Shown piece after piece: positions 39,325 to 51,819 of a stretch of DNA of 51,819 nucleotides. A program made the translations under genes and the position numbers. Under the pieces are notes generated by a model, which searched no databases, was not told the origin of the DNA, and worked only from the letters and a program-made list of their open reading frames with translations. This stretch comes from Sphaerosporella brunnea (lineage: Eukaryota > Ascomycota > Pezizomycetes > Pezizales > Pyronemataceae): the NCBI GenBank assembly GCA_008704415.1, contig VXIS01000338.1:1-51819 (forward strand). Direction: 5' to 3'. How positions within the stretch are numbered: the stretch's first letter is position 1; every line of letters starts with the position of its first letter.

Positions 39325-42300
39325 TTACACGACACCAACACCGCAGACACGCCAGCCTCTGATTCCGGTGCCATCTTCGAGCTCCACAACGCGCCACAAT
39401 GCACACTTAGCCCTCTCGATCTCGCCGGCCTTCTCGAGGGCGTCTGCAAGTAGGAACCAGGCATCCGGAAGGTCCCAGCCGCGTGGTGAAACCACGAGCT
39501 TCTCGAGTAGCCCCAAAGCGCGGTTTCTGGACGCTAGTTTGTTGAGATTCGCCTCTTCGTTCCCCTCTCCAGACGAAGAATCGGTTCCGCGAGAACATGG
39601 GCGAGCGGAAGCAGAAGAGTCCACGAAATCAGGCTCCAGGTCCATGTCTTTGACATTCAGAAGAAGCTTTGAGATCCCAATGATTGCTTGTGGGTGGTCG
39701 ACATCAAGGGCAATCGCTTGTTCGAACAGCTCAGCAGCAAGAGCCTTCCTTCCTTGGGCCGATGCAAGGAATCCTCGCTGCAGATGTGATTAGCAACATG
39801 CGGAGGGGACAAGTAAACAGCGACAAACCTCTGTAAGAACGTCCGCTTCGCCGTCGCCCTCCTTTCCGACTAGACTACTAGCCTCATCGGTCGCCATGAG
39901 CGCGTCCCCAAAGCACCCGGCGCGTCGGTATAGACCAGCAACACATATCCATGCCTTTCTGAGCACTGCAAGCACTTGCTTCTGCTCCTCGTCGACGGCC
40001 AGCTTGGGTTCGGGAAGTTGAATGGGCCTTCTGATAGTTCTGTGGCCCTGTCCGTCATCGGAGATTGTCCTTCCGAGAGCACCCAGGGGATAGGGAAGTT
40101 TTTGATGTGGGAGGTTGTGAGGTATAGCATCGACTTTGATAGGCTCTCGCCTGCTTTCCACAGCACCATCGGCTTGTACGGTTTCCGGGATGGACGTGAC
40201 TGAACCAGCCACACTCGAATGTATGAGGTGGTGATTTTGCAACTTGTTCTTTAGAGTATGGAATAAATGGGGATCCTTGCCATTAACGCTCCCTGAGGGC
40301 GTGTCAAAGTTCAGTGAAGAGGCTTCCGTAGAGCTGGGCAACGGCGGGGTGGGCGGGTCATCCGTTCTCGGGTCGTGTTTCCGCCCGAGACTGCTAAGGC
40401 TACGCATGCGTCGAATAGTGCCGCCAGAGACGGAGCTCGGGCGCATCAATTTCCGGTGAGATTTCTCCGATGGCGACGCGGAAGTGCCTTGCGCATCGAT
40501 TATCTGGATCTTTGGCGTTATCGTGGGCGCAACGCTTGACGTTCCGACCAGCGACTTGTGTCCGGATTTTGGGCGTTTTATAGTTCCTCCCTGTGATGGC
40601 GGTGAGTTTGGGTCCTGGGCCTGACGGGGGAGACTAGTGTGGGAGGACGAGAATTGTTTCTTATTCCTCCCAAAAAGACGGGATCTCCGGCTCATGGTAG
40701 TGGTGGGTCGAGGACTCACATCACCATCATTATCCTGGGAATCCCCGTGTTGTCTCTGAACAAGATGCGTTCCATCGAAAAGCATGCCGTATAATGCTAG
40801 TAGCTGTTCTGCCATCGAGGTTGCCGTCCCGGAATCTTCTACTGCCTCCACAATTGCGAGCTGTGTCATCATAAGCTCAAAGATGGCTACCTTGTCCATG
40901 ACACCCAGATCGGCGACAGCTTCTCGTCCTTCGCCCACTATGTCAAAGGCGTTCTTGCAAACCTTCTCCGAGTTTTCAAAATCATCCCTGGCAGTCATCA
41001 ATAGAGCAAGCAAATGCAGCAATGGCACTGCGAATCGCTTATAGTCTCGTGCATTTCCTTCCACATCGTCTGGATCCTCGTTGTCCACAAAGTGATATTT
41101 CAACGCACCCAACCCCTTTCGAGCGCTCTCCGTGGCGTCGTCGATAGATCTCATCTCCGACTCGACCAAGGCTAAGCCATACCAGCCCTGCATGTCTATC
41201 GGGTCATATGTGAGACCTTTTTTGAATGCATCGGCCGCAGCCTGTTGAGCAGCAGGTCTCAATTCGCCCTCAGGCGTTTGACGTGCGAAAGCTGCATTTG
41301 CCATTCCGATTCCTCGGTATACTTCCGCCAGAATATCCTTCTCCCTTATCCTCCATTCCTCAACCCATTTCTCCAGCTTTGCGGCGATGTCCATCGGTTT
41401 CTGCCCACCAACCCCAAACTTGCACAGAACTCTGATCCCCTCCACGGCAGTTTGAATGATGATTCTTTGGGTATCGAAATCCTTCTCTTCGTTGCCTTTG
41501 GAGATCCGGTCCATGGCTTTTTGGACGAGGTCAAGATAGGTGTTAAGGGCAGCAATTGCGTCTTGAAAATTTCCCGTGGCTGTGAGTGTGTAAAAGAGAT
41601 GTCGCAATATCCGGGGGGAGTGGAAGGTTTTCTTGGATGCTCGGTAGAGTGTTTCAACCACCGGGGCAGCATCCTCTACGGAACCACCGGATACTCGCCA
41701 ATTTTCGACCACCTGGTCGGCCCATTCACCAACCACCTCGTGATATTCATCGGCCTTGGGGAATTGGAGGCTTGAGAGCAGATAGGTCTCGTATACTTTA
41801 GAGATTGCCTTGAGTTCCTCTTGCAACTCTTCCTTGGTGCCAACTTTCAACAGATTGGTGCTTCTGCTGGTGCCTGTGGTTGGGTTAATTGGACGGCTAG
41901 GATGGCTTTGCGGTAGTAAGAGCAGTGATATGAACTTGAAGTACCCTCGGTATACCTCTCTCCTGTTTGCCTCTGCCCCCTGCGCCGGTCGACTCCCAGC
42001 CGGTGCGGCGATAAATTTATGGAAATTCCTGAAGGCGTTTGCAAGTGTTGATTCGTCTACTATCGTCTGTCCAATGGCAACACCTACTGGCCCTTCTCCC
42101 TCATCGCTTCCCTGAGCTTCTTCGTTCCCATCGGGCGTTGAGGGCGAAGCTACAGAGCTTGGGCTGGAAGGAGACACGTGCATCTCAGACCAAACGTGGT
42201 ATGTCGCAAGTGCATAGTAACCGAGGGCCTTTTCGGCCCATGCCGTGAGAGATGGGTTGGCTTTTTGGTTGGGGAAAGAGGCAAGTAAACGAGTGGCTGC

Positions 42301-43078
42301 CCTGTGGACCTGGAGTGATAGGGAGTTGTCCGGCGTGGTGTGCGACAAAGCCTGGCCTGTGGGTGGTTAGAACGGAGAGCTGGGCTCGATGATGGAGTAC
42401 CATGCACTCACCCTTCAAGACTAGAGCCTTGATCCTCATCGTATCCATATAGTCGGACTTGCCAGGGCTCGGGGTGTACCCTTCTCCTACTTCATCCTCG
42501 CCAGGCACAACGTTCAGCACAGACTGCCAATCTCCTTTCAGGGACGAAATCAAAGCAATGACGATTCGAGCTTGCAATAGGTCTGCATCTGTGGTTGTTG
42601 GACATTCACCGCCTGCTGTAGGAGCGGCAGGTGGCGGCGGGGAGTTTGTGTAGCTGTCGAGCTCCTTCTGTAGCGCGTCTTGAAGGGCGCTGAGAGATGA
42701 CACGTAGGTTGTGAATACTGAGCCTCTCGTTCCTGCTGGAGGCGGCTTCAGGAGCAGTGCTTTACTCTCGGTGGAGGCTGTCAAGGCCAGGCCTGTGTAG
42801 AAATCGCAGCTGTCAGAACGCGCGTCACGGGTGAACCATAGCTCTACAGCAGCAGAACAAACATTTTCTGCCAGGCGCGTGCTTTTGGACTTTACGAGAC
42901 AACTCTGGAATTTGGTCCCAGTCCCCATTACAGCGAGCTGTATCAAGTGTCTGGAGGTATTGAGTGGCTTTCGCCTATATGCGTCGTTCGAGGGGTATCA
43001 GTCTCAGTGAAACCAGATTTAGGCTCGTGACTACACAGGGTGCAGTTCTGGGGAACGGGCACAACGTACCATGCTCAT
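39325..43078 (-). CDS. Ypp1/TTC7-like TPR scaffold of the PI4-kinase complex
   Basis: Five exons (43070-43078, 42863-42974, 42412-42792, 39829-42356, 39325-39777) encode 1,160 aa. The first exon is only 9 bp (ATGAGCATG). Splicing gives AKATQYLQTLDTARCNGDW, then KHAPGRKCLALTASTES, the typical N-terminus of fungal Ypp1-like proteins (also annotated as filamentation protein Rhf1). A long TPR solenoid follows with paired helices, for example GWYGLALVESEMRSID and the C-terminal GRKALAAELFEQAIALD and DAWFLLADALEKAGEIERA. A Ser/Pro-rich disordered loop (about residues 640-830) interrupts the repeats. Family knowledge: Ypp1/TTC7 ties the PI 4-kinase Stt4 to the plasma-membrane factor Efr3. Function is inferred from this. 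The introns are 95, 70, 55 and 51 bp. Confidence 0.85.
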
Positions 43079-46000
43079 TGAACCGTGGATCGCGGGAATT
43101 TGGGTTGAATTATGGGAACTTTATCGAATAGCAAGCAGAAGAGATATTCTCATGCTGTGGCGCTGGGATTACTGTTGGGTTTGGCTTCAAGGGATGGAGC
43201 GGCTGTGATGGAGGGTGCGGCTCTGAGGGTCAATTACTGGTTCAAGCTAGAAGGGGGCAATGGAAACACAAACGCCAAGCTGTCAGATGCAAGTCAAACA
43301 TCAAAACGTATGCAGGCATACAAGACAGTTCGCATTTTGACGACCGTAGATGAGCATTCAATTAAACCCTTTACTCAAAAAATACGAAATCAACATACAT
43401 ACTAGAGTATGCTTGTTATTTGGCCTTGCGGGGGATCCGTCGCCGTCGTATTCAAAACGTTGCCGTTCTTGATGCTTTGGAAACAAAAAGGGCCCAGCAA
43501 CATCTGTTTCTAAACCCCGCGGCCTCAGGGAAATACTAGCTATACCCTATTCGACGCTGTGCCATTACGCAGCTAAGCCTAGGATATCGGGCGTTTGCCA
43601 AAAAAAAAAGCTCTGTGGCGACCCGCCCGTTATATTCGTCCCGAGTTTGACCACATGCCAGGCCCGAACGCATTTGCTGCTGCCGTCCGACTTGGCCACG
43701 GTGTGTTCTCAAGGCCCATCTCACCGTCTCTCTCCACGGCGTAGCTGCAGGCGGCGAACTACAGGAGAAGAGCACTCAAGATAAGGAAAATAAGCCCGAA
43801 AGCGTGAGTTGAAGCGGATTTCCGTCAAGTCGAAGTGATAGATCCAATCGCGAAAAGATAGGCTAGTTACCTGGACGATCCTGCTGACGCTCCTCGGTGA
43901 TGATAGTCGCTTTCGAGGAGAGCAGCTCCATGTCTAGATAGTGCTTATGTAGGTATTGGAACCTGCTGTGGTCCCTAATAAGGCTCTGGATCCGACGCGT
44001 TGGGAACAGTTCACCAAGTGCGGGCGAAAGTACTGCTTATTACGGGTCCGCCGGAAATTTACTACCTATACATATCGACATAGGTTCGCCGAACTTGAGA
44101 TCTGCAAGAGATCGGTCCGTGCAACGAAATGGACGGGTAGAACCTGGGCCCTCGTGGTGAGAGACACGTTGCAGCTCACCATGTGAATGCACGAGCTTTA
44201 TCGATGTCAGAGCTGACAGCCGGGAGGCGTAGGGAAAAAGATGAGAGGGATGGGGGCCGCGAGATCACGTAGCGGATCTGAATATTGAAGCCCAAATGCA
44301 GATCTTGAAGGGGACTCTGGTGCGGGTTAGATACTTATGTAACATACATGAAACGTTCGAATTCCGGAAGGACTGCCCAGTTGCAGGCAAATTATCCGAT
44401 TGTCTCGGGTTGAAGCGAGTCCCTAGGTATTCAGTCAGGCGGCTGTCAAGAACTTTAGAGCTGGAACCCAAGGGTGCTGCGGCCGTTTCCTTGGGTTTTG
44501 CTGGGGAGATTCGAGACTCAATGAATCTCGAGCCTGCGCATCCTACCGTTGAAGGACCACTGTCGTGGATATCGCTGGTTAACGTCAACGCTATGCACCC
44601 AAAATTATCAGCGACTAGCAGCGGCCGAAAGCGGACAAGCTGGGTTCCACCGTGTCGCATGGCAACCCCGGATTTGAATGTTTTCGGTCTCGCCTAGCAG
44701 GGTCAGCAAATGAAAGGGGGGCTCAAGGCTTCAGCACCCTGATTGGGATTGGGCCAGACGCGCAGGAGACATCCAGGATCGAGCAACACCTTCAAACAAA
44801 CGGCACGGGGGGGAAACGAGCTGAAAGGGGAACAATTCCAGAAGGAAGCGTGCTGTTGTTGTTGCTTGGGCAACAATGGCGGGTGCAAGATCCGAGCGTG
44901 ATCGTCGCTCACCACGCGACGACACACAATATATCTTTCGGAACTCCGGCGGGCTAAAAAGCAAAAAGCAAAAAGCGGCGGCGAGTTAGAGTACATATGT
45001 ACTAAGTACATGCATTCCACCTGCACAGGAGGCTGCAAAGGCGGGACGAAATTTTAACTTGAGAAAGAGGGGCTCCACTTGCTGCGCAGAGAGCTCCAAC
45101 AGGCAGATTAGATTGATTGTTCAGCCCTGGGCGGCGAGGCGACTGGCGGCCGACCACGTACCCACATGTATCTCCCCGAGGCGTCAGTGGAGCCACAGCA
45201 GAGAGGGTAGTACTAGAGTACATACACATGTAGTAGTACATTGCAGTACTCTAGGACATAATTCTCTAGCCCCATCGCGGCATCGCTTTGCGAGATGTCG
45301 GATCTCAAAAACGAGATGTGCTGGCGCTACGGATGGCTGGCTCTAGCCATCTGCATACATGGCTCGCGCTGGCGAGCGTGTGCTTTGCGCGGCCGGGCCG
45401 GCTGCACAGTGGGGTGGGGGGGGGGGGGGGGAGACATGTACCTTGCCAGCAACCAATCGCTTTGCGCAAAGGAAGAAGACGCTGCAGGGGAGCCATCAAA
45501 CAAGCGATGTCAAGAAGGTGTTAAAGCCCAAGGTGGAGTAGGGTGGAGCAGCTGTATGTAGGCAGCATGCTGGCCACTTAAAATTTATGCACAATGCGAC
45601 TGGAATCGGACTAACGGGATCCCTCGGCCTGTACATGTATGTAATACTATGTATGTCTTGTCTGTATGAAGTATGTAGGCGTTCTTCTTCCACTCGGCTT
45701 CCTTTCCAGCGTTGCACGGTCCCCGGTGATGATGCTGATGATGTGCCTCCGAGGAACATCTACTCGTAGAGTGGTACCTAGGCACTGGTAGTTACTAGGC
45801 AGGTCGTACTTTAAGATGAAAGCCGCTGCGACGACGAGAGCTAATACTAATATTACTTTCTGACTCCTTCTCACGTTTTTCGTTTGCTGTGCAGGACGGT
45901 GATGATGATGCTTCCTTCTCAGCATTCGCGTCTCACACAACCGCTGTTTGAGGCGGCATCAATATTAGGGCTGTGAAGGTTGGAACTTGGAAGCAACACA

Positions 46001-47427
46001 CGTGAGGTCTGACAAGCAGCACCTTGCAGCCAGTAGTGACAAATACTACATGTACCACCACTCGCGCAGAGTCCATGCTGAGGAATTCGCGACGTATGTG
46101 AACAGTGAAAGTGGACGTCAGGCTGGCTGTCTGACAGCGAAACGAAAGACGAGAAGACACACACACACATATCCTGCGACGACTTGACCGTGACAAGGAA
46201 CAGAGGAATAGTTAGAGCAGTATCCACAGCTCCCTAAAGAAGACCAAATGGCTGGCTCGTTTCCCCTTTTCTGCGTGAAGCTAAACCACAACCCCCCATC
46301 CACCTCCCCTACCCCCAAATAATCACCCCCCCCCCCCCCCAAATTTTCTCGTCGTCAGGTGGGTGTTGTAAGTCGGCGCCCTTCCGTCGTTCTTCGTGTC
46401 TTTCCTTTTCAACCGCAACTACTTCACCCTCACCTCCGGTCCATCTTCTCTTCAACATCTCCCACCCCCCTCCCCCTCCCCCAGCGAAAAGCCCAGCTTC
46501 CTTCCCACCCGGAGAGGCGCCGTCCGCTCTTGCGAGAAAAAATAATAAAAATACAATCTTTTGTCGACATCCAATTGACTTTGCCGTCGACAATTCGTGG
46601 TTGCTGCTTCTCGAGTAATCACCAGCCAACCCCCATCCCAAGCCGATTTCCCCTGTCTTCAATCGAAGGTCAGCAGCCATTCATTGGATCCAAGTACAAC
46701 CACCACCACCACCACCACCACCACCACCACCACTACCCCCCAAATCCCATCGTTCGCCATCACCACCCTCGTTTCTTCGATACCAGCAGTCACCACGATA
46801 GCACCGCGGCAATTTTCCGGACTTCGCACGACCACAACGAGGAATCGCCTTCAACACGTGTTGGCCCCTCAGTCACTTTGGTGAGTCTTCTAGAAGCGCA
46901 CGCTCCTCTTCACTTTGCTTTGTTTGCGCTTTTGCCTCTCGCTTCATCGTCGCGAATCTGTCTACACATGTTTCTTGGTTTATCTCGCGCACATCTTTTT
47001 GAATGTCGCCTACTATTGTTCCGCTTATAGTGTTCTGTCCCCTAATTTTCCTTGGGAAAATATGGCGCAAGGGATACCATTTAGGCGATGAGGAAGGCTT
47101 CTAGAAACGTTTGCATTTTCTGTCGCGCTTCAGATGCTTTTGAAGGATGTGGTTGTCGCAAACCCCTGCCGTATATATTCGCTTTGACCACCATCCTACC
47201 GCTGCATTCTTACTTACTTTGCCGCTCATTCCGCTGCTTATGCATATACCTTTTTTACTGTCCGTGCTGACCCACAACCTGCAAAGATTCCAGCGATACC
47301 ACATATCCTCATCGACGTCGAGCATAGATTGATTCCATCTCGGCGTTTCTTGTAATAGCGAGTTTACGTTCCGTTTCCGCGAATCGAATCGAATTCAAGC
47401 CTTCACAGACGACAGCAACCTTTCAAG
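43079..47427. other. 4.3-kb gene-free region and long 5' flank of the Galpha gene
   Basis: I find no gene. ORFs such as 43112-43405 and 44296-44697 have ATGs but no domain. Homopolymers include a G run (about 45416-45431) and a C run (about 46325-46340); a (CAC)n tract lies at about 46699-46733. From 46,300 to 47,420 the sequence is strongly pyrimidine-rich with CACC repeats, typical of a fungal promoter and long 5' UTR for the highly expressed downstream gene. Confidence 0.5.
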
Positions 47428-48712
47428 ATGGGTTGTGGAATGAGCACAGAGGAGAAGGAGGGGAAGTTGAGAAACGAGGAGATCGAGAACACCTTGAAGA
47501 AGGACAGAATGATGCAGAGGAACGAGATCAAGATGCTCCTGCTCGGTAATATTCTCTCTAGGGCTGTTGCTCGAGATCATTGCGCTTACGGCGATGGCTT
47601 TAATAGGTGCTGGGGAGTCCGGAAAGTCGACCATCCTGAAGCAGATGAAGCTCATTCACGAAGGTGGCTACAGCCGCGATGAACGGGAGTCTTTCAAGGA
47701 AATCATCTTCTCGAACACGGTCCAGTCGATGAGGGTTATCTTGGAGGCCATGGAATCGCTGGAGCTACCCCTGGACGACAACCGGGGCGAGTATCATGTC
47801 CAGACCATTTTCATGCAGCCGGCACAGATTGAGGGTGACAGCCTGCCCCCGGAGGTTGGCAACGCTATCCGGTCGTTGTGGCAGGACCGCGGTGTTCAAC
47901 AGTGCTTCCAGCGATCGAGGGAGTACCAGCTGAACGATTCTGCGCGCTAGTGAGTAGCTAATTTCACGCGTCTAATCGATGTGGAAGCTAACCAACCAAT
48001 CCGTAGCTACTTCGATTCCATCGACCGCATTGCTCAGCAGGATTACGTCCCCAGCGACCAGGACGTGTTGCGGTCCCGTGTTAAGACCACCGGTATCACG
48101 GAAACGACATTCATCATTGGTGATTTGACGTATCGTATGTTCGACGTCGGTGGACAGCGATCCGAGCGAAAGAAGTGGATCCACTGTTTCGAGAACGTCA
48201 CCACGATCCTTTTCTTGGTTGCTATCTCGGAGTACGACCAGCTGCTTTTTGAGGACGAAACTGTCAACCGTATGCAGGAGGCGTTGACACTATTCGACTC
48301 GATCTGTAACTCAAGGTGGTTCATTAAGACTAGCATCATTCTGTTCTTGAACAAGATCGATAGATTCCGGGAGAAGCTGCCCGTCAGCCCGATGAAGAAC
48401 TACTTCTCCGACTATGAGGGTTCGTTCAAACATGCCCCCCCCGTATAAACGCCGGTGATGCTAATTTAACCAGGGGGCGACGATTACACTGCTGCTTGTG
48501 ATTACATCCTCAACCGCTTCGTATCACTCAACCAGTCCGAGACCAAGCAGATCTACACTCACTTCACCTGTGCGACTGACACCACACAGATCAGATTCGT
48601 CATGGCGGCAGTAAATGGTTTGTTCACATTACAATACCCGCCGAATGAATTAAGCTAATCCTTTTCAGACATCATCATACAAGAGAACCTGCGACAGTGC
48701 GGCTTAATATAA
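47428..48712 (+). CDS. Heterotrimeric G-protein alpha subunit, group I (GNA-1/FadA type)
   Basis: Five exons (47428-47545, 47607-47949, 48007-48419, 48474-48617, 48669-48712) encode 353 aa, exactly the usual length for this group. MGCGMS offers Gly2 for myristoylation and Cys3 for palmitoylation. GAGESGKST is the P-loop. RVKTTGITE contains switch I with the catalytic Arg and Thr. [17 protein letters not shown] is switch II with the catalytic Gln. FLNKID and TCATDT are the guanine-binding motifs. The C-terminus CGLI has the Cys four from the end that is ADP-ribosylated by pertussis toxin in Gi-type subunits. The introns (51-61 bp) sit at positions typical of fungal Galpha genes. It couples receptors to cAMP/MAPK control of growth, mating and conidiation. 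Confidence 0.98.
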
Positions 48713-50956
48713 CCCGCGTTGCCTGGCTATGGAAACGTAGTAATTGTCCAGCCACGATGCGACCAAGACTTTCTTTCGTCCGTAAAGCATGTCTCCAGCC
48801 TCTGTTTTCAAGTTTGACATTCCGTTTGGTGTGATTTTGGTGTTGCCGCTTGTACGTCTACTGTTTTTCGACTGCGATGCCCTGGAGTCATTAGTACTCA
48901 CCAATGTGGATATTCTGAAGCTATCCCGTTTCCCTTTCTTCTCTTTCCTTGACTCTCTGTTGTTCGTCCCTTTCTCCGGGCTCATGACATATACCTTCTT
49001 AAATCTACTTCTTTTCATTCTTCATGCATAGCAGTCGTTCGTTTTCGGTTTTCCGCTGTGTGGCTACTCGGTTGAGTATGCACGGTGTATGTACCAATGG
49101 TGCATATTTTGTTGAATTTGTTGGATGGTTTCTTCTCTTCTTTATACCTGGGTTTATTTAGGGGTTTTTTTTTTTTTTTCTCGTATTTTTCTTTTTTTTC
49201 CTTACGCTAAAAGCATCTCCTTGCGGATCGCTCACCTCTGAAGTTGAATCCGGGTTGAGAGATAAGAGTGGATTAGTTGGCTTAGTCGTTGTTGTGGTCG
49301 TTTGTAGCTGTCGTCCTCCGTTTACTCTAGTGTCAATGTATCCGTGTTGTCTCTGTGTTATCTGTCGTCGTCGAATGTATCGTTTTTTCCGCCGCACCAC
49401 AGTGTACACACATAGTTCCCGAGTGACTTTGTTTTTCTTTTCTTTTTATTTTCTTTCATGGCGTTTTATATCCGCCGTTAGTTATTTTACGTTCTTCAGG
49501 AGTTGACCGCCCTCGGGTTCTTTTCTTTTCTTTTCTTTTTTTTTTGTTTGTGGATGTGCGATATATTGTTTGCTGCAGGTACAGGATCCGGAGTGGAGTG
49601 ATGGAGAGGCATGCGTGTTTATCTGGGGGGGAGTGATGCGGGTTCCCGGGAGTGTACATATGTAGATAGTGGTATGGTGCCGTGGAATACGAATATCGAT
49701 GTGCTGTTGTATGTCTTGGAATGGTGATTTGTACAGATCTATGTCCGTGGTGGTGGTGGTGGTAATAGTTGCTGTGCACCTCCATGAATGGAAATGGCAA
49801 TTAATATTTTATGATTGTGGGTGTGTAAATGTTTTACCCACCCCGCAGCTTGATTAAGGTAGATAGATATGTTCCTTCCCGAAGTTGTATGATTTCCTTT
49901 TTTCCAACTATCTCGTGCGTTCTTCTCCGTCCTACGTCGGAGATCGATATAACTAGATTTTAGTTCACATTTTTACCTTGAAACGCGACATTACACTTTT
50001 TTTTTGTGGAGAGCTGGGGGCGGGGGCTTCTAGAACGTTTGTGGATTGTGGGGGGATGTTGCGCGTTGTGATTGGGTTGTTTTTGCGTTTTTTTGCGTTT
50101 TTTGCGTTTTTTTGCTTTTTTTGTTTTTGCTTTTCGGGATCTTGGCCTGGTTGACCTGGTTCGGGTGCCTGCGTCCGGGTTTGGGGTTGGGGGTTTGTGG
50201 TTTGTGGGGAGGAGATGAGGTTCCCCACATTGAGATTGTAATTTGGGTTTGGGTTATGGGGTGTTGAAAGTTCTTCGGTGAGATAGATAGGCATGTTGTT
50301 GCGCCTGCGATGTCGTGCTGGTTGTTGGGGGTGGAGGGAGGTTTACTTTTTTCCCCCCTTTGCCATGTGATGATGAGATACATTATTGTCGTGGATGCTG
50401 GGGGGGAGGGGGCGTTTGCTCCTCTGTACTGGCGGGCGGGGGATTGTGCTTTATATCCTTCTAGATTTTGCGGATTCTGTGGCCAACCAGTCAAGACCGA
50501 GCGGGAGGATGAATTCCCCGGAGATGCAGTGGGCCCGGATGCTTATTTGGTCCGTAAGGGAGATGAGGGAAGGAGACCTGTTGCAATTGTTTTATGCTGT
50601 TATGTACCGGTTGCAATTGGTGATGGCCACACACACACACACACACACACACACCCGAGATGAACGTGGATCCTTTGTTTAAACGATGGTTTTTTTTTCT
50701 TTCTTTCGATGGTGATGTTGGTGCGAAACCGAATATCAACGTCGCGGCGTAGAGTACCTAGAGCAGCCAGCCTATCAGGCGCGTTGGCTGGAGGCACGCT
50801 GCCCGTGGATAAGCTGCACCCCCCGGGTTCTGTGTGTCCCTTCTAGGCCTCTATTTTTGTCTGTCTGTCTGACTCTGATATCCAGGTGGAGAAATCAATC
50901 CCCGTGTTACGTCTTGTCTTCAATTCCATTCCATTACCTAGCTGCTGCTGCGGCGG

Positions 50957-50990
<34 letters not shown>

Positions 50991-51819
50991 GTTGTTGTTG
51001 CTGCCGTTGTTGAGTGGGGTGGCTCCTGCTAAGCTTGATACAGAACTGAGCTCCCCCAAGATGCGTATGGCACTTATCGATCCAGCGAGAGTTCCATCCA
51101 TCTTTTCGATAGCGTCTGTTCACCACCAGCAACAGCACCACACGGAAGTTAACATTGCGGTTGGGCAACATATCGTGCAGTGGGAGCCAATCCCTCTCCT
51201 CGTCCGCTGCATCCGCCTCCTCCCATTCCCGAAGCCGCCATCACCATCACTGCCGTGCAAAAAAAACCTCTCCCATTCGAGGCTTTCCCGGGTGCTCAGT
51301 TCGAGTTGTGCGCCTTCAATTCGTTGCTTTGGCAGCTGGCAACTAGCTAGCTAAAGGAAAAGAAGAGGCCACCTCCGACGAACGAACCTCCCACCCCCCC
51401 AAAAAGAGCTGGCCTAGACAGGACAGACAGACAATCAGTAAAATCACTTACATACCACCGTGGACAGCCCACACACCTCTCCCCCCCCCCCCCTCTCTTC
51501 TCTAGCTCTCGCTCTCTACCCGTCTGTATATTGCCCCCTTCAACTTGAGCCCAAGCAATCACAAGCGGCAGTTATACTTTCTAGATCTGCCTCAAGAACC
51601 TCCCTTCCGTCCCGCCCTCATATATTGGGACCACCCCCCTCCTGCTCGCTCTAATCTTTTCCTCCGTACATACATCCTTCTCCACCCTATCGATCCCTTC
51701 ACCACGCAGATTCCGCGCCTCGCCTCGCCTCGCGTCTGTCTGTCACCGCTGCGCACGCCCCGTCATCCTTGCACGCACCAGCCTCGCCTCCCCGAGCTGT
51801 CAACAACGCGGAGCCAGAG
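48713..51819. other. 3.1-kb low-complexity region after the Galpha gene
   Basis: I see no gene. The first part is T-rich with T-runs (about 49164-49182 and 49520-49545) and is probably 3' UTR and flank. Microsatellites: a GCGTTTTTT-like array (about 50083-50125), (AC)n (about 50628-50653) and (GTT)n (about 50958-50998). A C run lies at about 51481-51493. The last 400 bp are pyrimidine- and CTCGCCTCGCCT-rich, resembling the promoter of a gene beyond the window edge. Confidence 0.5.

Noticed and set aside
44296..44697. 133-codon plus-strand ORF with an ATG
   Set aside because: No domain or codon pattern separates it from chance ORFs in the same gene-free region.
48789..49031. Hydrophobic 80-aa plus-strand ORF downstream of Galpha
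   Set aside because: Its composition reflects T-rich 3' UTR sequence translated by chance.
50952..50998. (GTT)n and other microsatellites as structured arrays or CRISPR
   Set aside because: They are uninterrupted simple repeats without spacers, ordinary for fungal intergenic DNA.

Overview
The window reads as nuclear DNA of a filamentous ascomycete (Pezizomycotina). The protein-coding genes are broken by 46-95 bp introns with GT..AG ends and CTAAC/CTGAC-like branch sites. Many products have ascomycete-type architectures: a group I G-protein alpha subunit, Cdc14, a fungal Ypp1/TTC7, Sde2, an Mdb1/MDC1-like BRCT protein and Gpi14. I cannot name the genus. No rRNA, CRISPR or prokaryotic operon structure is visible.

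Layout. 1-13,050 is a compact housekeeping block: tRNA-Lys, a polyamine-oxidase-like flavoenzyme (+), a UBR7/Mlo2-type UBR-box protein (-) with a perfect 66-bp internal duplication, a DDE transposase fragment, an Mdb1/MDC1-like BRCT protein (-), GPI mannosyltransferase I (+), a FAM32A homologue (-) and a long disordered unknown protein (+). 13,050-17,570 is gene-poor. It carries an intron-containing tRNA-Phe, a tRNA-Arg, two non-coding inverted-repeat elements flanked by TA (218 bp and 565 bp) and a diverged tandem repeat.

17,568-27,646 is accessory territory: an acyl-protein-thioesterase-like esterase, an APH-family kinase whose 5' end I cannot resolve, a decayed aminotransferase of the ACC-synthase-like type, and an intact-looking pogo-type DNA transposon (23,020-25,404) with its own terminal repeats and TA target duplication. 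A 48-bp element at 36,193 carries the same termini and looks like an extreme deletion derivative of it.

27,647-43,080 returns to conserved genes: ARG4 (with a TGACTCA cross-pathway-control site about 100 bp upstream), CDC14 and PCC1 sharing a divergent promoter, SDE2, two small coiled-coil ORFans (one with a 60-bp minisatellite in its coding sequence), and YPP1. 43,080-47,427 is gene-free, rich in homopolymers and microsatellites, and leads into the Galpha gene (47,428-48,712). The last 3.1 kb is low-complexity and pyrimidine-rich and may be the 3' region of Galpha plus the promoter of a gene beyond the window.

The conserved genes serve unrelated housekeeping roles (polyamines, GPI anchors, arginine, cell-cycle exit, KEOPS tRNA modification, PI4-kinase scaffolding, G-protein signalling), so there is no single pathway. 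The most distinctive content is the DNA-transposon and MITE complement and the repeat-driven changes inside coding sequences.
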